Source: Cardinalis cardinalis
Taxonomy: Eukaryota; Chordata; Aves; Passeriformes; Cardinalidae
Reading direction: 5' to 3'
NCBI GenBank assembly: GCA_014549065.1
Contig: JACDOX010000164.1
Span: 1,317,656-1,381,655, forward strand
DNA length: 64,000 nt
Shown here: positions 10,971 through 22,836 of the stretch, in pieces
Position numbering within the stretch: position 1 is the stretch's first letter
Layout of the letters: each line of letters opens with the position of its first letter
Notes under the pieces: model-generated
What the model was told of the DNA's origin: nothing
What the model saw: the letters and a program-made list of their open reading frames with translations, nothing else
Database searches by the model: none
Program-made: the position numbers and the translations under genes

Positions 10971-11759
10971 GTGTGTGGCACAACTGAAGGGCTACCATGA
11001 GCCAGGTGAGTTCTCTGGCTTGCTCAGATCCTGCTGCTGAGGAGCCAATTCCGCGAGAAGATGAATGGAGGGACCAGGCAGGGAAAGAAGCTGGGGGGAG
11101 CCTGCTCCACATCCCTGCCCCGTCAGCCTGGCTATGATGTGGTGTGGGGGGCTGCAGGCTGCTGCCCCTGAGAGCTCAGGGTGCAGAACCTCAGGGGTTG
11201 CTCGAGGTCACAGGGGTCATTGGAGCCCCTGGTAGGGGTTACTTGAGGGCATTTGAGGCTNTGATAATTGATAAAGGGATCAAACGAGAATGCAAGGCTT
11301 AATTATTATGAGCTTGGGCCTAATGAGAAGGCGCAGTTTGGTGTAATGGGTCAAATCTGCCACTGCAGTCCAGGGGAGCCCAAGGCCTCNGGGTCACCCA
11401 GTGGCCTACAGTGTCACCCATCATTTGCCCTCTGTCCTGTCAGGGTAGTGACAGGATTGGTTATTAGCTTTATTAATATTTATTATTAATTAGTAGTATT
11501 AGTTTATTTTATTAGTGTTTATTATAATCTCCTGCAAGCATTAGCATTTGTAGTATTGCTATTAATACAATTATCAAAAATTCTACTGTTGGGATCTATT
11601 AAATTCTATTTACAATATTATGTTTTAGGATGCAGTAGTATAATCACCTATTGCAACCTAAAACTGATTATTTATCAGAATGAATAGCAGATTTATTGGT
11701 ATTGATAATTATTAGCGTATTGCTAGGTGCCACAAGGGGTGTAAACGTGTCCNGTTGGA
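10971..11759. other. Intergenic, with an AT-rich patch
   Basis: No gene seen. From about 11455 to 11710 the sequence becomes rich in TTATTA and ATTAAT words, ending abruptly at the GC-rich island that follows. Confidence 0.6.
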
Positions 11760-12171
11760 ATCTCCACGATTTTGACGTGACCAAGGGCAGGTTCAAAGGC
11801 GGGAGCAGACCGGTGCCGTGTGCCACGGCCACTCTTGGGGACGCAGGGCCGGCGCTGCCCGGTGCCCCGCCGGTGCAGCCCCCGCAGTGCGGGGCGCGGC
11901 CGCGCGGTGGCGCTGCGGGCCCGGCGGTGGCGCGGCCCCGGGAGGGAGCGCAGAGAGCGGCGCCTCCCGGCCCTGCCCTCGGGCTGCGGCACCGCGCTGC
12001 TCTCACAGGACGGGCCCGCAGCTTCGCCTGGCCTGTGCCCGGCTCTGAGCGGAGATTTCCGCCAAATACGCCCGCAAGCGTGTTTGCCTTGCAGGGGACA
12101 CACGGCCGGCCGGCTCGGGAGGGAGCCGGTGCCCCGCTGCGGGACTGCTGAGCATTCCTGNGATGCATTGG
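11760..12171. promoter_or_regulatory. Orphan CpG island, possible promoter and first exon
   Basis: About 400 bp extremely rich in CG dinucleotides, including a NotI-type GCGGCCGC at 11896-11903. It contains a CRE-like TGACGTGA (11773-11780) and an E2F-like TTTCCGCC (about 12057). A good splice donor, TTGG|GTAAGA, follows at 12171/12172 on the + strand. No known gene of this locus starts here. Open frames on both strands are long only because GC-rich DNA has few stops, and none resembles a protein I know. It may be the promoter of an unannotated transcript (inference). Confidence 0.5.
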
Positions 12172-15100
12172 GTAAGACAGGAATGTGACTGTGTACATTT
12201 ATGAGACCTCCTCCCAAGCCCCGTTTCCAGGAGAAGTGAGTTGAAGGTCGAGCACAAACCAAGAAGGAAGGGCTGTCCTGGTTCCCTCTGTCCTTAGGAG
12301 CGCAGTATGGCCACAGCCACCCTTTCCCATCTCCAGGGGGAAATCGGCGCCCTTGCTGCAACAGTGTCCTGGGGTGGTGTCTGGGACGTCTGGAGCAGTG
12401 TTTCTAAGCATGAAGCTATTGCTTGAAGGTGATTTCTATTTCTCTTTGAAAGGGCTTCTGCAGTGTTCGTGGTCAAGGTGCAGCTGCCATCCTGCAGCAT
12501 CCCCCCAGCCTCAGGTCTCTTGGGTGCTTCCCCCTCTCTGGAGACNGGAGCACAGGCTTGTCTCGCTTTGGACCTGGAGACTTCAGCTGTACTAATTGCC
12601 CTTTGCAGCAGTTAGCTCAGCTCCTGGGGTGGCCAGGTAGTCAGCACAATTTGCTCAGGAACAAAGGGCAAAACAGCTGTAGTGGTAAGCAGTTTCTGCA
12701 AGGGTCCAGCTTTGGGCACTCACTCTGTTCCTGCCGTTTCAAACAAGATGAGCATTTTATGCTCCCCTGCAAGGCTGCTTTTAACCCTCAACCAGTTCAC
12801 AGACATGCCCTTTCTTCTGCCATTTAACTGGGGGAATTTTCCCCCTAGGGAGGCCTTGGTGCCCCTTTCTTTTGCCATTTGTGAAGCNTCCCTTCAGTGG
12901 TGATTGTAATGTCCTTGTTTTCCTGATGGGCTGGGACTGAGCACGGCTGCAGCAGTGGCTCAGAGGCTCAGGCAGTGATACTCTCCTCCCTGGTGAGATA
13001 GGACAAATACAGTCTGCTTGGGAAATGGCAGAGGGGAATGCTCTCTCCTTTTCCAGCTGGCCACGGAGGCAAAAGGGAGCAGATTCATGTGGTGCCTTCA
13101 AAGATGACAAATTCCTTGTGGGGAGGGAGCGTAATGCTCTCAAACGAGCTGTAATCACATGAGCAGCAAGGATGCTGATGCCCCCCAAATGCATTCAGTG
13201 AGTCATTCCAAGTGCACCACTCTGGGGTTCTGAAGTCCTCTTAATGCTCTGCAAAGGAGGCTGCTCCTCCTGCGTGCCAGCATTAACAGAAAGGAAGCTG
13301 CATGGGCTGAGGCCATCAGGATCAGCAGCTTTCCCTCTTCTGATTACAGCTCCTCTCTGCAAAAATGAGCTGCTGAGAGTAAGGCATTTCCAGGCTTCAT
13401 TTTTCTGTGTAGTGAACTGTGTGGCTGACAAGAGCAGAGCAGTTTTACCCACACAGAGAGTAGGGACAGCCCCATGCCCTGGCAGGGCCTGATCCTGCCA
13501 CCGGCTGCTCTCTCCCGGCACTGGGACAGCGACAGCCAACCCTGCCCCCCTGCAGTCCCAGATGTGACTTTGACGGCTGTCACATGTGTTCCTGGCAGCC
13601 ATGGGGGGACCACGAGGGTCACACTGAGCCCCTTGCACCCCTGGGGTCAGAGGCAACCAAAGCAGGCACTGACACTGGGGTGCAGAGGTGTGAGGGGTGA
13701 TGCTTTATAGCTCTGCCCTCGTGTGTGTGTATGTACACCTGTAGATCTCCTGCCACGCTGGAGGATTTCCACTGCCCACAGAAACCCTTACAGTTGAGGT
13801 TTGTATTTCTTACTTTGCTCAGAAAGGCTGGAGCCCCTTTATCCCAGAAGTCTGACACCAGAAAAATGTGCTTGATCCTTCAAGACTCATCGTTCCCCTC
13901 TCCCTCCTCCNGAGTTCCTTCCTGTTTAACACCCTTTTTACCCTCCCAAGCAGTCTTTACTGGCTAGTTGCTTTCCCATGTTGTTTTACATGCTTTGATT
14001 CTTTGCTGCCCATTTTGGGATGCAAAATTAAGCAATGATGACCTGAAACATGAGGCACCAGGCTCGGNTTTTGGACTTCAGCTGCTGTCTTCACTCCTGA
14101 AGGATGTCAGCTCAGTTCCCTGCAGACTGAAATAACAGCTAATCTCACTACAAAATGACATCTGCAGGCATGTTCCTCCACACCCAGCTCTTGTGGTTCT
14201 TCTCTTGCACATTATTCCTCTGTTATATACTGAGCACCATCAGGACCTATTTTATATTCACCTAAATTAAATCTTGTCCCATTTAAATGTTCCCAACTGT
14301 CTAAGATATCCTGGGCTAATTCACATTTTGTCCTTGTGTTTTCCATCAGTCTTCCATCATTGTTCCACAAACATGATCAACATTATAATTTATTTCCTTT
14401 TCCTCCTTCCTCCCTCTCCCACCGCCTTTTTCCAGGTTTTTAATAGCAGNCAGTTAAAGGCTGATGTGCTCTTTCCTCTGCTGAATGCCTCGTGCTCTGT
14501 GGAGGGACTCATGAATGATTCAGTTGTTTAGGCTCTAGCTGGCAGTTGTGGCAGGATTACTCAAAAGGAACATNTGAAGTTCGTCTACAGTTCCAGATTG
14601 AAAAATCCTGAACCCCAAAACAGGAAGCAGAGCCCTACATCATGAAACAGTGAAGAAGGTTGCATATGTATTAAATACATTTTTCACATGTATTTTCCAG
14701 TTCACTTACCACAGGTAATGTGACAGGATCAGGCTATTAAAATCATAGTGACAACAAATGTGGGCTCTTGGCCCCCTTTANACCAAAAAACCAACTCTGC
14801 CTTCAGGGAGCGAACTGAATTTAAACAGACGTGGGCGAGGAGAGGCAGCATTTCACCAGCAGAGCAGTGCGTTGGTGGGGATGTGGTTACAGCTCTGACT
14901 GGAATACAGGAGTTGTGTCCCCTGTCTGCCTGGATGCCTGAGGACGCCTCTTGTACCAGGGGTTTTGGCAGAGCACATGACTCCTTTGGTGAGATGAGCA
15001 GCTCAGATTTTGCTGGTGCTGGGTGGGAATGGTGGAACAGACAGCAGTGCAGTAAAAGTCCATCCTGCACCTGCTGAGTGAGAGCTGAGCTCCTTCTCGC

Positions 15101-17320
15101 CTTCGAGCCCCCCACCACAGCCTGCTCAGCACGATGGACAAATGAATTCCTAGCAGTTTTTCCTTTTCCTTGTCATCTTAGATTGGAAACTTCCTTTTAG
15201 TGCCTGTTCAAGCTGTGCCAAGCTCCACAGAGCCCCAGTTGCAATTGCACCTCTTCAGCTCTGCCTGTATTGTAAGTAACAGTAAAAATACAGCTCCTAA
15301 GGAGTTATGACCCCACAAAACTGCTGAACTCTGGTGGCACTCCTCTTCTAAAACCATTCTGGTTTAGAATCACTCATTTTTTTCTGGTTTCACATAGCCT
15401 GGAGCTCAGAGTAAACTTGATTCTGTTCTTGCAGGCAGAGGTTTCTGGTATGTGGATGCAAATGGCTTCTGCTTTCCATGCACTGCTGCTCTTTTTACCC
15501 TGCTGTAGGATTCAGAGTCTTTCTCAGAGACAGGGTCCAAGGATGCTGCTCGTCTCCCTGGGGAGGGCCAGGTGCTGCCAGCCTGTGGGTTAACTGGCAG
15601 CAGGAACTAGGCTGGAGCAGAGAGGGAGTTTGGGGAGAGGGAGCCAGTTCCTGTTTCACCTGCTTTGAGCCAGTTCAGGGGAACTAGTTCACCATTCTGG
15701 TCCAGTTTTTAATACAACTTTTCCCCAGGAGCAGGTCTTGGAGGAGGCAGCAAGCCACTGCCCCCTCAGGCGCTCCCACCTGGCCCACACACAGACCCTG
15801 CAGGTAGGGGCAGCCTGGCTGACATCACCTTCTGGGCAGGGGTCAGGAGCAATGGGCTGTAATTAAAGCAATTATGGTTTTAATAAGGCATAATTGATCT
15901 AATGGCTTTTTTTTTCCAGTCTACATCCTGGATAACTTTAAAACCAACCTGTGAGCTTGTTTTTGAGGCTTGTAGGAGGCAAACGTTCACCCCTTATTTC
16001 CTCCTAATTAATCCTGTCCCCAGTCCTGCTAGAGGTGGCAGGAGATGCCCCTGGTTGCTCTAAATGAAGTCATTTGGTGCCTGAGGGTTATTTGAGGCTN
16101 GAAGCTACTCCCCAGCATCTCTTTGCAGGGCTGGGTCTTCCCTTCTGCTCCTCTAATCCAGGAGAGGGGCTCTNGCACCAACCATGTGGTGGCAGATGGG
16201 GAACCACCATCCTTCCCCCTGGGCCAGCCTGCAGGATGAGCTCTGTGCTGATAGAGGCCAGGAAGCTTGGTGGGCTTAATTTGGGGCTCGTGTTCACAGC
16301 ACTGACAAAGCTGAGGCTGGGGAATCACCTGCGAGTGAGGTCAGCCCTAGACGTGCTGCTCCCGGCTCTTGAGTTCTTTGTGGCGGCCCAGATCTTGGTG
16401 GGAATGCTTCTTCCCACTGGGAAGCTGGCGGCAGCCACCCTCTCCCTCAGGCCTCCTTGCACCAGTAGCAGGGNCAGCTTGGTGGTGGCCCTCTGGAAGG
16501 GCATCTGCCAGAGGCTGGGGATGAGCAGCAGAGGCAGGACCAGGCATGTGGCACCTGGCCCAGCGCCCCGTTCCCAAGCTGTCCCTGATGGCTGCTGGGG
16601 AGCACCGCAGCCACTCTCTCCTGCCCTCGCAGGCAGCTCCANAAAGCATCTCGGCTCTTTCTAGACATGCAGCCCCAGTCATCTGGTGGGATTAAATCCA
16701 GCCTGTATTACATCTCCCTAAAAGTTTCCTGGGGACCTGGGGCTCAGCTGCTCCCTGGAGCAGCATCTCACGGTGTCTCAGTAACTCAGGTACCAACATG
16801 ACTTTAATACAACTTTTTAAAGTATGCATTTGTATCTTGTAAGCCCTTGAGTACAGCAGAGTCCCTTTTATATTGAAATTCAGGATTCTCAATAACATTT
16901 TATTATGAGGATTGCTATTTTTGGAATTGCTGTTACTCTGTTATGAGCAAGGCACCTAACATCCTTCAATATGAAATCATTAAGGGCACAGCAGAGTTCA
17001 TTACAGGGGCATTTCTCTGGATTAAGAACAAATCAATACCACACACTAATATCACAGCCTGCTACCTGATTTTGGTTGCAANTAGCACATCCAGAGGCAG
17101 ATGCTCTTCTTTTGGCCTCTTGTGCTCTTCTTCCAATATCTTACTTACTGTTTTCCCCCAAGCTGTTGTGATGGATTTATAAGCAAACAAAATCCAAAGG
17201 TTGTTTTTTCCTGAGCTACCTGAATATTGTAGCTTTTAAAATAAAGAAGAAAGAAATAACCAGCTTAAGTTTGTGATATTGCAATAACCTCATATGCAAT
17301 ATGATTTCCCTGCTTCTGGA
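12172..17320. other. Intergenic region between CD151 and POLR2L, part 1
   Basis: No coding exon recognised. The sequence is moderately GC-rich to about 13.7 kb and mixed afterwards. A dense cluster of TAAT-core motifs lies at 15858-15906. Open frames up to 196 codons (16074-16664) lack any family motif and read through in several frames. Confidence 0.6.
15858..15906. promoter_or_regulatory. Cluster of homeodomain-type TAAT motifs
   Basis: Within 50 bases there are GTAATTAA, CAATTATGG, TTTAATAA and CATAATTGATC, an unusual density of TAAT/ATTA cores. This is a typical look of a conserved enhancer, but conservation cannot be judged from one sequence. Confidence 0.25.
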
Positions 17321-17707
17321 ACTTGGCTGAGGGAGCTGAGGTTGTTTTGCCTGGAGAAAAGGAGCCTCAGGGGTGATCTTATCACTCTCCACAGCTGCCC
17401 AAAAGGAGGTGGTAGCCAGGTGGGGATTGGTCTCTTCTCCCAGGCAACCAGCAACAGGACAAGAGGACACAGTCTAAAGCTGTGCCAGGAGAGATTCAGG
17501 TTGGACAAAGGGAGGAATTTCTTCACAGAAGGTGATTAGACCCTGGGTTGGGCTGCCCAGGAAGGTGGTGGAGTCACTGTCCCTGGAGGTGTTTAAGGAA
17601 AGACTGGATGTTGCACTCAGTGCCATGATCCTGTTGACGTGGGGTGTTCAGTCACAGGTTGGACTTCATCCTCCTCACAGATCTTCCAACCTAATTGATT
17701 CTGTGAA
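17321..17707 (+). mobile_element. CR1 LINE 3' end, + orientation
   Basis: Starts in the ORF2 C-terminal coding part (AGCCTCAGGGGTGATCTTAT, the LRGDL-type stretch) and continues through GGCTGCCCAGGAAGGTGGTG and CCCTGGAGGTGTTTAAGG. It ends at TTCCAACCTAATTGATTCTG, the classic CR1 tail. 5'-truncated, as is usual for CR1, and non-functional. Confidence 0.9.
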
Positions 17708-20700
17708 CTCCCCTGGATGTACAGAAGGCAGTGAAGGCCTGAAGTTCTCTCTGCTTATGTTTAGTTGATCACATTTAGAGTTTAGAATAAGTTTCAGATG
17801 GTTTGAGTTAGGAATGTGCCTGCAGGAGGTGGGATGGGAGGGAAAAAGGATGATAATTTATAAGAAGTCTCCAATAGAAGGAAGATCTCTGCCGTCCAGG
17901 TATCCCCTGGAGAATTTCCTTCTTTTGTGGAGATGTGCCCTGGTTGAGATGTGGAAGCAGTAGGAGTTTTTTGGCCTCCTGGGCATGCTGCCCAGGCTGG
18001 GGACAATGGGGGTGGGGTAAACACCACTGTTGTGGTGAGTCCGGGCCAGTTTGGCCCCAGCCACCATGAAGGACCTTTGATCAGGCAGTGCATGACCACC
18101 CTGGTCCTGGGTGGAGGCTCCAGCTTTGTTCTGGACAACACAGATCCCAGTCCTGGACCTGTCCTAAAGCAAGTTTGCCCATTGGTGGTTTGAGATGAAG
18201 GCAGGATAAAAGGGGTTTAACTGGGGGATGCCAGGCTGGCAGGAATCACCAGCTGCCCTGGCTGTTGCTCAAACACNAGGAACCATCTCCCAGGATGTCT
18301 CTGGCTGTAGCTGAAATGGGAGTTTCTCCATGGTGCTGCTCCCAGCTCCTGCAGCACCACATCCATTTGGTTCAGTAGCAGCTCAGGTCTCTGACATGAA
18401 AGCTGCCACGGCCAATGGCATCTGNTTCTCTTTATTTATTAGAAGCAATTTTTCATCAGTGGAATTTAATTATTAGTATTTTGCTTTTAAAAATGTTGCT
18501 TAATGGAGGAAAGCAGCTATTTGTCTAGGCTGCATTTAATGCTGAGTGGATCNAAAGGGGCTTTTCTTTAAGCTGTTTTGACAATAATATTAAAAAAAAA
18601 ATCAAGNTGGTGAAGTGTGGAGCTGTAGGCCATCTCTGTAATGATCTGAAGCACTCAAGCCCTTATTAACTTAATGCTTTCATTTACTAGCTCATTCCTG
18701 GAGGAAGACCTCCTAGTCAAACTGCTATTGCTTTTTAAAAAAAACTAAAGTTAGTAATTGCTTCAGCTGCACATCTCATTACAAGGAAAGGCCTACAGCC
18801 TAGAGCAGCACACATCTGATTTTTGTTTTTAAATTTTCTGGGGGAATTTCAGCAAAACCTCTTGTGATATGTCCAGCCCAAGTGTTAGCTATTGCATTGC
18901 TGCCTATACATGTATAAACTCAACTGTAAGAGTTCTGAATTCCCACTCTCTTTGGAAATGGGAGGCTCGAGGGCTTGGCTGTGCCTGTTATGGTCTTGGG
19001 GAGGAGCTGGGCAGAGCCCATCAGCTGCTGGGCAGGGGCTGCTCAGTGCTGGGAGGAGCACATCCCCTTTCATCAGGGCAGCCTTTAGCCCNGAGTTGGT
19101 GCCACTGCTCTGATTGCCCTTAACCCCCTTGTTCCATAAAGTGGATGTTTCTCCCTTCTNCCTCCTGTCACTGCCTGGGAAGGAGCACACTTTCACACAC
19201 ACTGCTGGAAGGAAGACTTCATTAGAAAGGGAAAAAAGAAGGAGGGAGGCACTTTAAGGCAGCTTTCAGTAAACAGCTGGGGATAATTGGGCTTTAGCTG
19301 TGTTCTTATAAACCTTCTGGATTGCTGGGCACAGTGATGCTGCTGATCTCTAAATTGCTGCAAAAGCTCGGGGCAGCAGCTTTCCATCAGCAGTGGGCTC
19401 TGCTTAGTGTTAAAAAGTGATTTTTAAAAATCTAATTAAAAAATATTCCATTAGGATTTGAGGATATATGATAGGGGTTGCTGATAAGGATGCAAGAAGA
19501 CACCAGGGGTTGGGTGAGGTTAGGCTACTCCTTGTTGCTCATCTCTGATAGTTTCTGAAGAGTGGGATGGTTCAGAAGTTCTGAAAGGGAAACTGAGNCA
19601 TTGCACTGGTTGCCCAAGGCTCACATTAACTAGGCTGTCTGTTCTTGTCAAGGCCTGTCCCTGAACACACAGCGTGAGCTGAAGCCCTTTTCTGTCTTTG
19701 AAAGACGCGAGCAATGATGTTACACGGAGATGGGCAAAGGGAGTCTCTGCTGCTGCTGGGGACCAGCCTGGAGAATGCAAAGAGAGAGTGGANTAGGATG
19801 GACCCAGAGTACTTCAGGAAAGATTCCCAATGAGCTTCATGCACTTGGAATGAGTCTCTGGAGAGATGTTGGCAAGGAAAGTGACATTTAGGTAATCTCT
19901 GAAGAAATTCAAAGCTTGTAGATACAGCTGGGCTGAACCACTAGAAAATGTGGAAAGCAGCAGCTCATGAAAGGTCAGTATCTAAAAGTGGGTATTGAGC
20001 ACAGCTGTCCTACTCCTGGCACTGATTTATTTAAACTTAATTTCTTGGAGTTCTCCAAGTAGACTTGCTTTTAAAAGAAGGAGATCTGATTTTCAAAGAG
20101 ACAGNATTCAGTATTTATTTCTCCTAACTCTAAATTCAGCCTGTGGGATGGGCAGTGTGTTATTTCAAAATCACTGGTGCCCACAGAAAGGCTTGACCAC
20201 AGGCTTTTCCCCTTGCTTTGTTAACTGCCAGGGATCTTGAGCTCCCTTAAGTCTCTGGGCTTTTAGCTTTTTGTCAGCTGTTCTATGCCTTTCTTTGATC
20301 TTCAGTTGTTCATCTTCTAAAGAGCAGGGAATAATGAACCCATTTTATTAAAACACTTGCATCGTATTTGGGAGGGATAAAGAAGGGCTTTCCNGCATGA
20401 ATTTTCTGGCTTGGCTGTTACAAGACTCAGTGTTAAACACAGGAGCAGGTGTATCCTGAGAGTGATTATGGGGAAACCTGTGTGGTGCTTGGGATCATGT
20501 GGCTTCACCCCTGCTACCTGTGCCCTACAGCACAGGAGAAGGTGGAGCTCACCACAAAGGATGACTGACAGAGTCTGGAAGATGTGTCTTTGTGAAGAAG
20601 GAGAAATTGGATTAGGGGTGCAAACCCTAGCATTTTCTGCATGACTTGGCTCCGCATTCCCTATATNTTTTTGGAAGGGAGTGTGAAGGAGAAAGCAATG

Positions 20701-22244
20701 AGGGTTTTAAAAAAAANCTACTCCCATGTGAATATTGTGCTGCTTCCAAACACCAGCCCAAAGAAAAGCCTTGCAGCTGCCCCTGAGTGGCAGGAGTCAC
20801 TGCAGCCAAAGGTAACTTCTTACCTTTTATTTTCCTCTGTGGCNTTATGTGCTAGAGGTGCACATGGTTGAAGTCTGCAGCAAGATCTGAAAGTTCTTTG
20901 AGTGCCTAATGCTTGGGCACCTCAAACAGCTTTTCTTAGCAGAATTTGACAAAATGAATTAATCCTGGACACCTGAGTGGTGTAGGGCACCACAGGTTAC
21001 CAGGTCATTTTAAGTCACACTGAAGTTAATGAAAAGACTCCCACAGACTTCAGTGGGCGACACATCAAACTGTCCAGCATGGCAGAGCCAAAGGCTTGGC
21101 CACATGCTCCCTATCCTAGGTTTTCAGACATCTTTATTGTGCTGTCCCCACTGAGCAATTAAAAATGCTTTCTCACTGGCTGGAGAAACTGAATAAAAAT
21201 TGGGGCTGAAAGCAAAGCCACAATGCAAATCATGGTGCAAATGCACTGAAGGGGAAAGCAAATCTATGTTCATATTCTGGGCAGTCAGAGTCAGGTGAAA
21301 GCAACATTGTCTTGGAGATATCTCAATTGAGAAGATTCNATAATGAGAAAATCTTGCTGGCTAATTGAGCTCAAGTGGATGTACGTGGGTCTGCTCTGAG
21401 AGGGGTCAAAGTAGAGATGCTATTTTCTTTCCAGGACCTATACTGAAGTTAGAAACNATTTGGAATTACACTGATTCTGGAGGAAAATAGGCTGTTTGGT
21501 TCTGGTTTTGTTTGCTCCTTTTTTTTTGTCAGGGCAAGGATTGATTTTTCTTGTAGGGCCATTTGCAGCGAAAGAGGTAGCTCCTGTTCTGGATTCTCAC
21601 AGATTATTATCAGTGAAATGTAGCTTTGTAGCCACAGGGCTAGTTAGACATCTTGATGGAAATACACTGCTATGGGGATTTGTGTAATGGTTTTAATCAG
21701 GATTTTGAGAGTTTTCATATTTCTTCATATAGACAAGAAACATATACAAGAAGTCAGACTTCAGTATCTAATTCCAGACTGCATTTAGGGAAAAGTCATG
21801 GGAAGAACAAAAGCCCAGCACATCTCTCAGTAAATCACCCTGGGGCAAGACCCTCACCAGAGGTGGTTTTTCAGAGCAAAATTCCTTTTGAGATATAAAA
21901 CCTGAGGCTCATTACAGATCAGCACAAAAGCATTTCACTTCCTTCCTGCAGATGGACTCAGAATTATGATCAAGAGGGTTTTTTTTGTTTAAAATTGTCA
22001 TTTCAAGAGATGTAAAGCTTTCCAAGCACACCCAGCTTGGTGCTGATGCTCCGGGTTGGAGCAGGANGCTGAGCTCCCTAAGCAGCTCCTCTCTATTTCC
22101 ATGACCTCAGCTCCCACCGTGTGTTGCAGGCGCTGCTTTGTTATTCCGGGATGTTTGTGGTGTGTGAGGGGAGGCTGTGGCTTGGGTGGCAGAGNGTCTT
22201 CTGTCACACTTCTCATTGTGCCTGCTTGCTTTCCCAATGCTAGG
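17708..22244. other. Intergenic region between CD151 and POLR2L, part 2
   Basis: No exon recognised. AT-rich patches at about 18425-18520 and 19410-19475 contain TTTAATTATTAG and TCTAATTAAAA type words. A possible old repeat lies near 20900-21065. Confidence 0.6.
20905..21060. repeat. Possible ancient amniote repeat with inverted segment
   Basis: The core CACTGAAGT (21018-21026) and its reverse complement ACTTCAGTG (21047-21055) flank AATGAAAAGACTCCCACAG. The word pattern (TGAAGTTAATG, GACTTCAGTGGGC) resembles a diverged repeat common in sauropsid genomes. The family is unknown to me. Confidence 0.35.
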
Positions 22245-22836
22245 TGTGCTGGCTTTGGTTGGGCTNGAGCTAATTCTCTTCNCAGNGGCTGGTATGGGGC
22301 TGTGGTTTGGATTAGTGCNGAACACAGGGTTGGTAATACAGAGACGTGTTTGTTATTGCTGAGCAGGGCTCACACAGAGCCAAGGCCTTTTCTGCTTTTG
22401 GTACTGCCGTGCTAGGGAGGAGGCTGGGGGTGCATGGGAGGGTGGGAGGAGACACAGGCACTACAGGTGACCCCAGCTGGCCAAAGGGATATCCCAGACC
22501 TAATTGTATCAGTATGTAAAGTGAGGGGGGAAAAGGGGGAAACATTTGGAGTGATGCTATTTGTCTTCCCAAGAAATTATTACACCTGATGGGGCCCTGC
22601 TCTTCTGGAGATGTCCAAACACCTGACTGCCAATGGGAAGCAGTGAATTAATTCCTTGTTTTGCTTTGCTTGTGTGATCAGCTTTTGGTTTCCCTATTAA
22701 ACTGCCTTTATCTCCACCCACGAGTTTCCAGCTTTTACCCTTCTGATTCTCTCCCCAGAGGGAGTCATTCCTGCTGGTGGGAAATGAGGGAGTGCCTGTG
22801 TGGGGCTTGGTTGCTGCTGGGGTTAAACCACAACCA
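22245..22836 (+). mobile_element. Solo LTR of an endogenous retrovirus (ERVL-type, passerine family)
   Basis: About 590 bp matching in order a very common avian LTR: GCTAATTCTCTTC near the 5' end, GTTATTGCTGAGCAGGGCT, ACTGGCCAAAGGGATAT-type wording at about 22472-22489, AGCAGTGAATTAATTCCTTG, CTATTAAACTGCCTTTATC, and GGGGTTAAACCACAAC at the 3' end. It begins TGTG and ends near CA. No internal coding region is attached, so it is a solo LTR. No clear target duplication is seen. Single N bases cluster here (22264, 22282, 22286, 22319), as expected in a repeat that is hard to assemble. Confidence 0.8.

Noticed and set aside
11723..12361. 212-codon - strand and 151-codon + strand open frames
   Set aside because: They lie in the orphan CpG island, where few stops occur on either strand. 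The translations are Ala/Pro/Arg/Gly-rich with no domain, and frames on both strands are open at once.
13195..13656. 153-codon - strand open frame
   Set aside because: No recognisable domain or splice context, and competing frames are open on both strands.
16074..16664. 196-codon + strand open frame
   Set aside because: No family similarity, contains ambiguous codons, and the opposite strand is equally open.
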